DNA from: Formicarius rufipectus
Taxonomy: Eukaryota; Chordata; Aves; Passeriformes; Formicariidae
Direction of reading: 5' to 3'
Assembly (NCBI GenBank): GCA_013399695.1
Contig: VXAU01000308.1
Location: 50,334 to 114,333, forward strand
Length of the DNA stretch: 64,000 nucleotides
The notes beneath the pieces were generated by a model. It worked only from the letters and a program-made list of their open reading frames with translations, was not told the DNA's origin and made no database searches. Shown here piece after piece: positions 33,665-45,436 of this stretch (the stretch's first letter is position 1; the number at the start of each line of letters is the position of its first letter). The position numbers and the translations under genes were made by a program.

Positions 33665-36600
33665 GTTTCTGTTTCACTTCTTCACTCCCAGCTTTAAGTC
33701 AATTAAGCCGGCTGCAGGGCCAACAAGGGCTGCTGTGTCATCTGTGAAGAGCAGCAAAGGACAAAGGCTGCACTCAAAAGGTAGTCACACCTCTTAAGGT
33801 GCTTGTGTTTGCTTCACTGGTTGAGGCTATTTTATTGAAGGTACTACAGCAATGCTGTCACAGACAACGTGAGGGTGCAGGGGTGTGAGAGAGAAGTGGG
33901 AGGGAGAAAGATAAAGGAGTTTAAAAGGAAATGTCGGCCATTACATTTGTTTTGCTGTGTTCAAAGTTTATTATATAATATCTGAAACACATTGCAAATA
34001 TTTTGGTATAAATCTGGGCTTGTTTTGAATACCTTCCCACTGAGTGCAAAGTGCAAGGAAACAATCATGTAATATGGTAGTGATACTACTGTGACAATAT
34101 TTTAAGAATCTGGTCCAACAAGTACTGAGAAAAGATCCCACTTCCACAATGTGCTTTAGGTCAGACTCTGTTCCAAAAAAACCCAACACCAAGCTACAAA
34201 AAGACTGCTTTTCTTTCAACCCATTTCTATATGTTTTCAAATCCTTGTATAAATGTTGTTTGTTTGAGTTAATATTCATTGTTGTGATGCTCACCCATCT
34301 CTTAGGGACTTCAGTGGGCTTTGGATCATGTTCCGTGTTTACAAACCAGGCCAAGTCTGCTGCTGGTTAATGTAATAAACACAGAACAGTGGAAAAAATA
34401 ATATTAGCCTTAGGTTTTACTTTCCCCTCTGACTGAGGACACCAGCACACTAACAGCAGCTCCTGTGCTGTGGGAGAAACGGGAAGTAGCTGTTCTCACT
34501 GTCACCATTCCTTCAGATTCACAGGAATCAGGCGCTGTGCCAGAAGGGAACTGGAGGAAAGGGAAGCAGAGACTGGACTCTTGGCTTTCATAAACTCCAA
34601 CCATAAACAGCAAAGTGAATCTCTTTAGGACAGAAACATGACTTAAGCTAATGAAAAACACCAGTTCACATAAGGGACACAGATCTGACCATAATCCCCT
34701 TCTGAGCCTGGCATTTGTTTATTTCTCTGTTTTCTTTTAATGGCTTCTTCAGATTTTGCTTCTTTTGGTTGTGCACCAAAACACTCTGAACTGAGCAGGT
34801 TCAGTCATAGCATTTATTATCTATGGCAGTATAAAAGCTGGGTTTTACACAGAAAATTTGAGACAAGGATTACCTCCTGGCAGGCAAAAAGAGAAATGGG
34901 ATGTCTGTTATTTTTTCTTTCTGATAAGCATAATGCATACCATATAAATTATTTGAATTACTCTATTTTCTTTGTTTTCTCACTAATCTCTTTGTAGTTA
35001 GAGAATCCACTTACAGCAGAGATATTTATAGTAAATGCAAATGCAACAGACATATTACTTGCAAATGCAAATGTTAATACTTAGTTAACATAGCATTTGG
35101 CCTCTTCATTATAACATAACTACTTGTGTTTCTTTCATCTGCCTTCTTTCTTTCCGTGTGGCATTCTCACTGCTGGGTCACTGTATACAGTAAACAGCTG
35201 CCTGTGTTTTCTTTAATGTATCTGATCACATACATTTATGGGCAGATGTCAATACTAGTTTATTCTGCTTCTGCACTGACTTGCAAAAATTCTAGCTATT
35301 CCAAAAGTTTTCCTCTTGATTTACAGCAATATAGTCACACACTGGCTCTGAGTTATGAGGCATTCACTTACAAATATTCATGTATTCATTCCTTACTAGC
35401 CGTGTAATGCACATTAAAGCCTGGTTCCACATATTCTAGTGTTTCCTTTACCTTGCATATGACTTTGTGTATAAAACTTGTGTATACTTAGATGTAGCTA
35501 AGGCAGAAGACTGGAGCTAGCAATTTCCTTAAGCAAGTCACAAGAAATATTCAACCATATGCCCTTAGAATAAAATGTAACTTTTAAGGGCTTAACACTA
35601 AGTATTGCATTAAGGACTCAATGAAAATACAGTATCGATCATTTGAAACTTCAGATTTGCTATAATTTATGATTAGAAGAAGAAAAGGAACTTTATTCTG
35701 GTCAGTCTCTAAAATCCTATTAATTTCTATAGAATAAGATTTTACCTACAAATAAAAAATCCTTACTTAGTCACTTTGGAAAGTGGAAGTTTACAAAATA
35801 AACATCACGTATAAGTGGTACATAATTTCATGTTATTTGTAAAAACACCACAAAATGAGGTGTGCTTCCAATTCAACTACATAGTTTATGTCACAGTGTA
35901 CAGCATTTTCAAAAGAAATGGGTTTAATTATTTTTGTTTGTTTTCAAGACCTATATCTCATACTTGCTTTTAGTGATGAGAGGTACTCCAGCATCTTACG
36001 GAGATAGCTCAGTCTAATCTAGTGCTGCAGAATTGACTGGAATTGCTTGCAAATATCCTTTTTCTTTTGCACTTAAACACAACAGAAATAAATGTACAGT
36101 ACAAAATATTCTTTGCTTCTAGTTCAGTGACATATCATTGACACAACACTAGACTTTCTCAGCTGTCTACATAGAAGCTTTTCCTGGCAGGTAGAATCAA
36201 GCATAAGAATCTTGAAGAACTGTAATTTCTAGAATGCAGCCTTTAAAATTACTCTGAGAGCCACAGGGGCTCTGGAGGGGGCTATGAAGCTCTGGAGGAT
36301 CTGCTGGGAGACAGGAGTGCTCTGTTAATATCTCTGCTATGTCCCAAGGTTACCCACTGCCAAGTCAAAATGGCTACTTCTTCCCCCTGCACTTCAGCTT
36401 CACTTTGAGGAGACCAGAATCGATGGGTTTGGATGGCCCTGTAAAGCTCAGCACTAACCCTGAAGGAGATTGCTTGCAATTTCACAGCTAACAAATTTTC
36501 GCCAACAGTGCCATACCTGTTGAAAGGATCCACAGTCCAAGATGTACAGAGGAAGCCAGAGGGACTTGAGTAAGGCAAACTGAGCGTACCCTTACAGCAG

Positions 36601-38849
36601 TGCATACCTGTAAATGGACCACCTGCCCATCCTGTCTTTACAGCCTCTAGACCTGGACAGATTATGGCTTTTGTGCAAAAAGGAGTTTTGCAACTCACAG
36701 TAGCTTGGTCAAACAAAGGGAAACTATCCTGTGCAGGAAACAAACACCAACATTTTGGCTGGTCTTCTTTTTTCTAGCTGTTGTTTTTCATGGAGAAGTT
36801 AATGGCTTAGATTCCAACAGGAATATCTTTTCTCTGAAGGCTGTCCAGGCAGACACCGTTAAAGGAAAAAGACATTTTTCATTACTGTCTACCTTAAACT
36901 GGTTTTAATTGTGCTGTTTCCAAACCAACATACAACAGACGGCTAGATCTTCTGCCAGGCATACACAATAGTTAAGGAAGGAAAGAAGAGATTTGGATAT
37001 TCTCACCATTACTCAAAAGAGTAGGGCAACTAATCCTCACTCAGGCAAGATCTATGCTGACGCAATGGCAGCTGTTTGGAGAATTCAGCAGCATTCAAAT
37101 AAAATCCCATAATTTGGTTTAAGAAGATTAAATATTGGTTAGGATTGCCAGCTTTCTAGATCAACTGAACAATTGTATTTAGCCCAATGATTTTGATTTA
37201 CTTAGTTCCTTTTAAGGAACTTCAAACAAATAATTAAAAAGAAGCAGCAGATATTTAATTACTTAATTTCAAGTACCTTTTAAAAATTCTTCTATTTATT
37301 TGGACTCTATATAGCTTAATATTAAATATTAAAATTTAAAAATGGGAAGATAAATACACATTATTTTGATATGTGGTATGTTATAAAACCAAACAAACAT
37401 AAGAATTAAAAACACATCAACAGTGAAATGGAATTTGGATTGAAGCCAATGGTCACATTAATTCCTGAGATACAAACTAACTCAATTTTCAAGTTCATTG
37501 GGTTTGTCCTCTAGAGGGTGTCAGCTGAGCTGCACCATGGGAAGGACAAATGTTTTTCTTTATCAGGTCACAATGTTGTAATGTGCCTCCTGATGTCCCT
37601 TGAAAGTTAAATTTCCCCTGATACAAACGACCTTGTTGGAGTACTTCTGGTGGAAAACTGAGATACTGGATCACCTCCACAGAGGATGAGGGCTATAACA
37701 GTACCTTCAATCTCCTCCATGGACTTGTCAGGGCCATCCTGGGCAGCCACACAGTAATTTATTTTTCAAAAAGTGTTTTAGTTACTAGTTCATGTTGTGC
37801 ATATTCAGTGCACCTTTGCTATTTATGCAAGAGATATAAGAATTTAAACCAGAGTTGTGAAAGGGAAAATACAGCTGCCTTCTCTGATTTTTTAATATAC
37901 TTATATTACATTTCAAGTTAAACACAATTTTGACATGAAAAATCAAGGGGATTTGAATTTTCTGATGTCGATGACAAATGTTTTTAACCATTCCAAAATT
38001 GAACTTACCTGTGAATTAACTGGAGCTTTTTAAAAATAATCCACCAAGGCTACCCTGATCCCCTATCCCACCCAGCCAAGATAGTCAGCTGCATAGGTTG
38101 GATGCAGGGCAGTTTTTCACAAGAGCCATCACAGAAGGCATGACCTAGCTTATTGAGATGCCATTTTCAGAATTTTTCAGCAGGTTTTATTTCTGTCCTT
38201 TGATCCATCTCCTCCTTTCCTAATTGAAAAACAAGAGAGCAAAAATGTCATTCATCTGTTGACAATGCAAATATTTGTTCCCAGCCTGTAGTGAAAGGGT
38301 CACCCAAAGGGAAAGAAAACCTTCAGCTTAGATATTCCAGCTTTCTCCTGAGGGGCCAGAGGCCAGGCGTCTTTCTGCCCTAAACAATCCCAGAGTGACA
38401 TCTTTCCTACATAAAGGAAGGGGCTCAAATCTTTCTTCTCCCAGTGCCTTCTGTTCAGTGGAATGTCACTGAAATATTTGCTTGAGAAAGCTCTTCTGGC
38501 CTGAGTGTTAAGAACCCTCCACAGAGACTCAGTATATTCAAAAATTCTGGAGAGTGTATTTACTAGTATATTTGGCATGTTTTGGAAATACCTGTCTGCA
38601 AGAAAGTCAGGCTGGAGATATCTCACATGAAAATGCTAATGGCAAGTAGGTATGAAGCTGGTGTCAAGCCTTTCAGATTTATTAATAATGAAGGCACCTT
38701 ATATAAAATTAGGTTTATAGGGGTTAAAAAATATAAGTGGTTACAATTTTTAGACATCTCCAAAGGAATGGATTGTGGAGGATCTGAGTGTGTTAGGTTT
38801 GAACACAGCATGTTAAAGGGACAGATAACTACCTAAATCAGCTGAGGTC
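33665..38849. other. Intergenic stretch upstream of GPRC6A
   Basis: No gene recognised. The first few hundred bases must hold the GPRC6A promoter, but I see no clear TATA box or CpG island. An open stretch on the minus strand at 36,282-36,743 and paired octamer motifs near 35,035-35,072 are treated under findings. Confidence 0.5.
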
Positions 38850-39225
38850 ACTTGTTCTTTTCAGCCTGGAGAAGAGGGGATTGAGGGGAGACTCATCACA
38901 GTCTACAGGTCCCTCATGAGGGGAAGAGGAGGGGCAGGCACTGAGCCCTTTTCTGTGGTGACCAGTGACAGGATATGAGGGAATGGCCCGAAGTTGTGTT
39001 GGGGATGGTTAGTTTGCACCCAGATGGATGTTGGGCACTGGAACAGACTCCCCAGGGAAGTAGTCACAGCACCAAGCCGGACAGAGTTCAAGACAAGTTA
39101 GGAAAATGCTACAAAGCACATGGTGTGACTCTTGGGGATGGTCTTGTGCAGGGCCAGGAGTTGGACTTGATGATCCATGTGGGTCTATTCCAGCTTGGCG
39201 TATCCTGTGATTATGTGAAATTGTG
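38850..39225 (+). mobile_element. CR1 LINE 3' part, plus orientation, diverged
   Basis: Recognisable blocks are TTTCAGCCTGGAGAAGAGGG, GACAGGATATGAGGGAATGG, GGGCACTGGAACAGACTCCC and GGGCCAGGAGTTGGACTTGA, ending TCCTGTGATTATGTGA. The order and tail match the CR1 3' end. It is an old copy with many changes. Confidence 0.88.
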
Positions 39226-39229
39226 ATAG

Positions 39230-41564
39230 TCGTCTTGGTTATCTTCTACTCATTGTCATTAAATTCCTTTTTCAGATAGCACTTAGTGATTTTTTTTTAA
39301 CTCTTACAGTGCTTGTCCCACATAAATTCCTTTAAAAATAGAAACACTTTTCTTCAGACATTTTGGAGATAAAACAGAACTGGTAATTTGAATAAGAGAA
39401 ATGAAAAAAAGGTCTTGGAAGTGTGGGCTTAAAGTCAGGTGGACCCTATTTTAAGGGACTGCCTTAATCACTAAAAGATATCATGAAAATACCCAAATGT
39501 TCAATTACTCTATGCAAATATCAGCATAAAAACAAGTGAGAATTCATTTGCTTCCCTCCTTCATCATACTTTATCAAGAACACTTTTGGAAACCATGGAT
39601 TTAAGACTCCTCAGACAGAGGAGGAAATTGAGTCAATTTCTCCCAAATATGTTGGCTGACAGTATCTAGAATGGCACACCAAGAAAAGGGCTGGCCTTCA
39701 CTTGCCCTGATTTCATGACTCCCCATCTTGTCACTGTCTTGAAACCACATGTCTGAGCTAGTACAAAGCTGTTTACATTCTCCCAGAACACTCAATTATT
39801 TAACACAAAGAAAGATACCTTGGGTTTGGATTACAGGATTTCCAGAGGTCGTCTCCAACATAAGCCATTGTGTGATTCTTTGATAATGCTACTTCCAGTA
39901 GTGTTCCAGCGGTGTAAGTGTCCACAGATGCCAAACTATAGAAGACTCAAGTGAGTCTGGAGAGTTTGTTCAGGACAAACTACTGTAGGCAGTCCGGAGG
40001 TCAAGTCAGCAGGTCTTGGGGAACTCTGCTTCTGAGAACCTAAATCTCCTTACATTTGTACTGGATATAAACTTTTAGGAGCTTCTTACACAGCTGATTC
40101 CTGAAGGGAGATAGGTTTTATGCCTTAGTTAACTCAGTTTAGGTTTTATGCTTTTTGATTCAAGGTTGTTTCTGTCACACTTATTCTGGACTTTTTAATT
40201 TACTTTGGTTTTCTTTTGAGAACTTAAAAGATTTCAGTTCACCTTACAAGGTTTAACTGATTGTGTTACGAAAGCAAACATACACCTGCAAAGAGAGTAC
40301 AGGCAGAACAGCTGACACACTTAAAGATTCCTTTCAGATAAGGAAAAGAACCCAAAACAGCAAATCAACAGGAGTCACAAACAGGCTGATTTCAATCTTC
40401 AGAGTTAAAGACTGCAAAAAAAAAAAATTTTAAAAAAAGCACATTTAAAATAATTGGAAATGTTTCTCACTAAAAACTTCACTCGTCTTGTAGATTAGCA
40501 CAACATTCTACAGACTTCCTACAAAATACCATGCACCGTTGGTTAAGGAAAGCTTACATACACAAAAATAATGCATTACTGACTGGCTAACAAGAAAATA
40601 GGAAAGAAAGTCTGTCTCCCTGACAAGAAATTGTGTTTGAATTGTCTACCTCTGGGATGGATAAAACCATTAATTTGCAGTTACTTCTACAATCATTCTG
40701 CTTTTACACATCTTTTAGAAATACAATCCAAAATAACTAACAGTATATAAAACCATGATTGTTCTTAAGTTAAGTATTAAATCTGTTTGCAATCACTCAG
40801 CCCTTAATACATTATCTATGTGAAGTTTTCAATTGTGTGTTTTTTTACATATCTTCAAAGATTTTCAGGTGTTTTCTCCAGTAGATTTGCAGGTATTCAA
40901 TTTCCTGCAATTTTAAGGTACTCCCACTATTACCTATGTAGATGAAATGGTTATTGCCACACTGGCAGACAAAAATTTCATTATTTCATAGAAAAGCAAG
41001 GAAATTTTATTTGAAAAATGAAAAAATTTAGTATTTTCCTAAAAGTATATTTCAATATCCCTATGTTTAAAAGATAAAGATATTTGCCAGTGTTTTCTAT
41101 TAGATGGAGCCATTTTGAAAACTTTATACTACAGTTTACTCTAAAGATTCGACTTCTTTCAACAACAAAAGTGTTTTATGTCTTTATTATCTGGAAGGGA
41201 AGCAAGAAAAAAGAACTTTAGGAATGCGAGTCCAATGTATATAGTGTTTTCCTGTCTATTGCTTTGGATTTTTTATTTGTTTGTTTCATTGGTTTGTTTT
41301 GTTTTTAAATCAGAATGGTTTCCTTCTTTGCACACATCAGTTTCTTTATGTAAATTCCCACCACTCACTGGGGAAGCTTTGTTTTCGTATAATTCCTAGT
41401 GGTAAGAAAAAACATATGGGTATGGCACCTAATATAACTTTTTCAAATCCTTCCTCTTCCTCAAATACATTGAAATGCAGATACTACTGTGCTTATGCAG
41501 ATGCAGAATTCTTTGACATTCATTTTTCTTAGAAGTTGTATTTTGGCAGCAGATCCTTGGACAT
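39230..41564. other. Intergenic stretch without recognised features
   Basis: AT-rich sequence. I see short A runs near 40,410 and nothing else I can name. Confidence 0.4.
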
Positions 41565-41865
41565 GTAGAATGGTTCAATCTGAAAGGGACCCTCAAAGTT
41601 CATTCTGTTTAATCTCTCTGCCATGGGCAAGGACATCTTCACTAGAATGGGTTGCTCAGAGCCCCATCCAGCCTGGCCTTGAACACTTCCAGGGATGGGA
41701 CAACTTCTCTGGGTGACCAGTTTCAGTGTCTCATCATAAAAAATGTCTACCTTAAATACAAAGTAAATTGACCCTCCCTCAATTTAAAGTCATTGCCTCT
41801 GCTCCTTACAGGACTTGGCCAAAAGTCTTTCTTCATCTTTCTTGTAAGTCCCCTTTATGTGTTAA
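41565..41865 (-). mobile_element. CR1 LINE 3' part, minus orientation
   Basis: The plus strand shows TAGAATGGTTCAATCTGAAA, CCAGCCTGGCCTTGAACACT, CAACTTCTCTGGGTGACCAG and a following segment that includes CTGCTCCTTACAGGACTTGG. These are the complement of the CR1 3' region. Confidence 0.9.
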
Positions 41866-41978
41866 ATGGCTGCAAATATTTTCTTGTTGTTCTTGAGGCA
41901 ATATTTTAATTTTAATAGGTAATGTCATTATTTCCACATACAAGCATTCATAAATCATAAACCAGGCACAATAAAAAC

Positions 41979-42011
41979 ACGATAATGATAATGATGATGA
42001 TGATGATAATG
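41979..42011. repeat. (GAT)n short tandem repeat
   Basis: GATAAT and GATGAT units alternate for about 33 bases. Confidence 0.85.
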
Positions 42012-42844
42012 CTAGGTAGATTACTGTAGATGATGATGTTTCCCATTAGAGTCTGTGAATATATCTGTAGGCTAATGAAAGATGATTCATAATAACACGA
42101 TTCTAAGAAGTGAGGCAGTAAGAAAGGTCTCTGTACATGTGCCACATGTAGTCCTATCTCATTAGTAGGGAATTTGAAAACAGAAAACTAAATTATTTTC
42201 TGAATTACATTGGGGTAATTTACAGCTTAATTCTGCAGAGATGTTTCGACTACACAAGGCTGATCTGTACTCTCCAGGACTGAAACATGATGGATCTCCA
42301 GATTCAGTGTGAGACTATTATGTTTAGAAAAGTCCTAACATACCTTAAAATTCAAAATACAATGTGATCTGTTAAGTGTCAAAGTCTTTGATGGAAAGCA
42401 AATTTTAGGGTCAGAATTATTTAATTCCATTGGTCCAACATAAATACTTCAAAAATTACATAATCTCCAGAGTTTCTCACCAGGAATTTCATTCCCATGG
42501 GAGCTTTCTCATTCTCACTAGACCTAATTCTTATTTAGTTTGAATTATTTATGTTATTTCCACTTTGTAAACAATGTGTTTCACAAGTGCCTTTTTTTTA
42601 ATGAAATGTAGGAGTAGCATTTAATTGGAATTTAGTTAAATGAGCAGATAGATCCAAGTCTATTTTCTGCAAGTTTATATGTATATATATATATGAAAAA
42701 CTAAAAATGTAGCTAAAGAAAAAACAAAGGCGGGTCTTTGTTACCATGTCTTACCATTCTTCACCCCCAAATGGAATGAACGCATTATGTAATCAACAAA
42801 GTTTCTTTGTAGAATTCCTCTGACTATTGAAATAATGTGATATG

Positions 42845-42927
42845 TTTTAGTGGGCATGGTGGTATTTGGTCAAAGGTTGATGATCTTGGAGGTCTTTTCT
42901 AACTTTAATGATTCTATAATTCTATGA
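42845..42927 (+). mobile_element. CR1 LINE extreme 3' end, plus orientation
   Basis: A short fragment ends TTTAATGATTCTATAATTCT just before a second CR1 copy in the same orientation. Confidence 0.8.
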
Positions 42928-42934
42928 AAATAGT

Positions 42935-43358
42935 TCAGAGAAGCTGATGCAGGATCTGGAGCACTGAAGAGTCTTATGAGGAACAGCTGAGGGTTGGGGT
43001 TGTTTAGTCTGCAGAAAAGAAGGCTCTACAACTACCTGAAAGGAGGTAATAGATAGGTGGGGGGTGTCAATATTTTTTCCCAAGTAACAAGTGATAAGAC
43101 AAGAGGAAATGGCCTCAAAGTTGTGTCAGGGGAGGTTTTATGTTGAATATTAGAAAATGTTTCTTCACTGGTGGCAAAGTTTTCAACTGTCTGCTCAGGC
43201 AAGTGGAGGAATCATCATCCCTGGAAGTGTTAAAAAAAACATGCAGATGTGGCACTTAGGAACATGGTTTAGTGATGGAACTGGGAGTGTTAGATTAGTT
43301 TTTGGACTTGAGGATCTTAGAAGTCTTTTCCAGTCTTAATGGTTCTATGATTCTATGA
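42935..43358 (+). mobile_element. CR1 LINE 3' part, plus orientation
   Basis: It contains ACTACCTGAAAGGAGGTAAT, GAGGAAATGGCCTCAAAGTT and a GGTTCTATGATTCTATGA tail, in the order expected for the CR1 3' end. It forms a head-to-tail pair with the preceding fragment and an inverted pair with the following one. Confidence 0.92.
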
Positions 43359-43492
43359 AAAGTATTAAGAGAGAATCTTTTGTGGAGTCCTCTAAAGAAA
43401 AAAACTGTGCCTGTAAAATATTAAGAGCTTCTTTCTTCTGTGGAAGATAATGGTAATGGCCCTTTTAAACTTTAACGCCATGATATATTCCT

Positions 43493-43685
43493 ATTGGGTT
43501 TGGATTGGAAGGGACCTTTAGAAGTCATCTAGTTCCAATCCCCCTGCCATTGGCAGGGACATCTTCCACTAAACCAGATTGTTTAGAGCCCCTTCCAGCC
43601 TGGCTTTGGGTTCAAGGTCTGATTTTTCCAGGGCTGGGGCATCCACAACTTTACTGAGCAACCTATTCCCATGTCTCACTATCAG
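43493..43685 (-). mobile_element. CR1 LINE 3' end, minus orientation
   Basis: GGTTTGGATTGGAAGGGACC, TCATCTAGTTCCAATCCCCC and GGGGCATCCACAACTTTACT mark the complement of the CR1 3' end. Confidence 0.92.
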
Positions 43686-43689
43686 TATG

Positions 43690-45290
43690 TATCAGCATAT
43701 ACTATAACTCATAAAGCTTCTGAAGTGTGAGACTATAAGGAACTATAGCATACTGTGCATGAACAGTTCTTCCCCTCAAAGATTTTCAGACTAACTGAAC
43801 CTAAGGAACTATTTAACTTCAGATAGAGCAGGTGACTTTTCCAAGGGCAAATCAGACATGTTAAAAGCAAGCAATAAAACTTGTCTCTTAGAGCACCCTT
43901 TACTGAGTCCCTTCATAATAACCCACCCATCAGTTCAGTATGCCATTAACACACAATATGCCATGCACACGTTGGTTCAAATTGTAGTGGGATGTACTGC
44001 TAAATCCTGCACAAACGTTCTGTTCACTTAATCTGTTGATATGAGACACAGTAAAGACCTTTCTGATGTTTTCAAAACATGTAGCAGGTGGAACAGGTGG
44101 TGTTGAAGGTGTTCTGGGTGAAGGAAAGGACTAGCTCAGGTTCACTGGAGCTGAGGAGATATTCAGCCTCTTTTGGTTTGGTGTATTAAACAGAGCAGGA
44201 AATGGGCAAGTTTGCACATTTAATGACAGTGGTTTGGGAAGCACCCTGACCAGCAGGAACCTGATCTGAGCGTATCTAGTATATCTATACCAAGAAACCC
44301 ATATCAATGTAGATCCACTGTGTCATGCAAGGCTTCCTACTGTGCCGTCCCCAGGTCATGGCTGGGTTTCTGTCCGCTATCCCAGCTATCCCAAGGATCT
44401 TGTCTTTGGTCAGTATTTATGCTCAGAAGCTCTGGAAACAACATGACAGTGTTGTGGTTGAATACAGATCTTTGACAGTAAGCAACATAACTTCTCTGAC
44501 ACAGATATGGAAATTCATTTTCCACCACAGCAGATTCCAGAATCTGTTACCAGCAAGTTATGATTTTACTTAGAGCACAATATTCTGTGATTGTTGACAT
44601 GCAGAAAGCTGAACTTTTATCTAGTGTTTACTTAGCAAATAAGAACCTAATCAAGAGCCCATTGAAGTCAGCGGAAAGGATGCTATTGGCTCTGGATCAG
44701 GGACTGAATTGCTCCGACACTGCCTATTGTTAAGTATAGTGTATATAATAATTGCTTTTCAAAATTTTGTCCTAATATATAATAATTAAAAAAAATCATA
44801 ATTTTTTACTTCTCTTCTGTATCCCTCACTGGGAAGCACAATTTCATCAGTGACAAATAGGGACTGGTGACGGCAAACACCTGGTTCCTAACCTTAGAAA
44901 ACACTTCCTGAAATTGTTGTAATTCAGACACTAAGAAGTGCATGAATCTCTCTCCACCCCAGAAAGAGCCTCACTTCCTTATCATTCAAAGCCTCACTCC
45001 TCTCACCACAGTGCATATTCTACAAATGCGAATATGCAAAGGGGAGGGCCCAGTGGTCTTGTTTTCCCAGTTAATTGAGGGCCTGGGCAACTTTCAAATG
45101 AAGGCAATCTGTCCCTCAGGTTTTGTGTAAACTGTTGCTAATTAATCTCAAGGAAAAAAAAATTCTGCAGTGAAAAACAGAATTATTCAAAGCAACAGAA
45201 CACCAGACTACGATACAGAGCACTTTGTAGATTCCTAGTGAAGCACATTTCTGTTCATGCCTAGGTGGAAGAACATTGTTAATATTCCTT
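43690..45290. other. Intergenic stretch without recognised features
   Basis: I see no gene, RNA or repeat that I can name here. Confidence 0.4.
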
Positions 45291-45291
45291 A

Positions 45292-45436
45292 AAAAATGGA
45301 AAGGGAAAGGAAAGGGAAAGGAAAGGGAAAGGAAAGGGAAGGGAGAGGGAAGGGAAAGGGAAGGGAAAGGAAAGGGAAAGGGAAGGGAAAGGGAAGGGAA
45401 AGGGAAGAGAAAGGGAAGGGAAAGGGAAGGGAAGGC
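45292..45436. repeat. Polypurine tract, (GGGAAA)n with (GGAAA) variants
   Basis: About 145 bases contain almost only A and G on the plus strand, built from GGGAAAGGAAA and GGGAAGGGAAA units. The long open frame through it is a low-complexity artefact. Confidence 0.97.
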
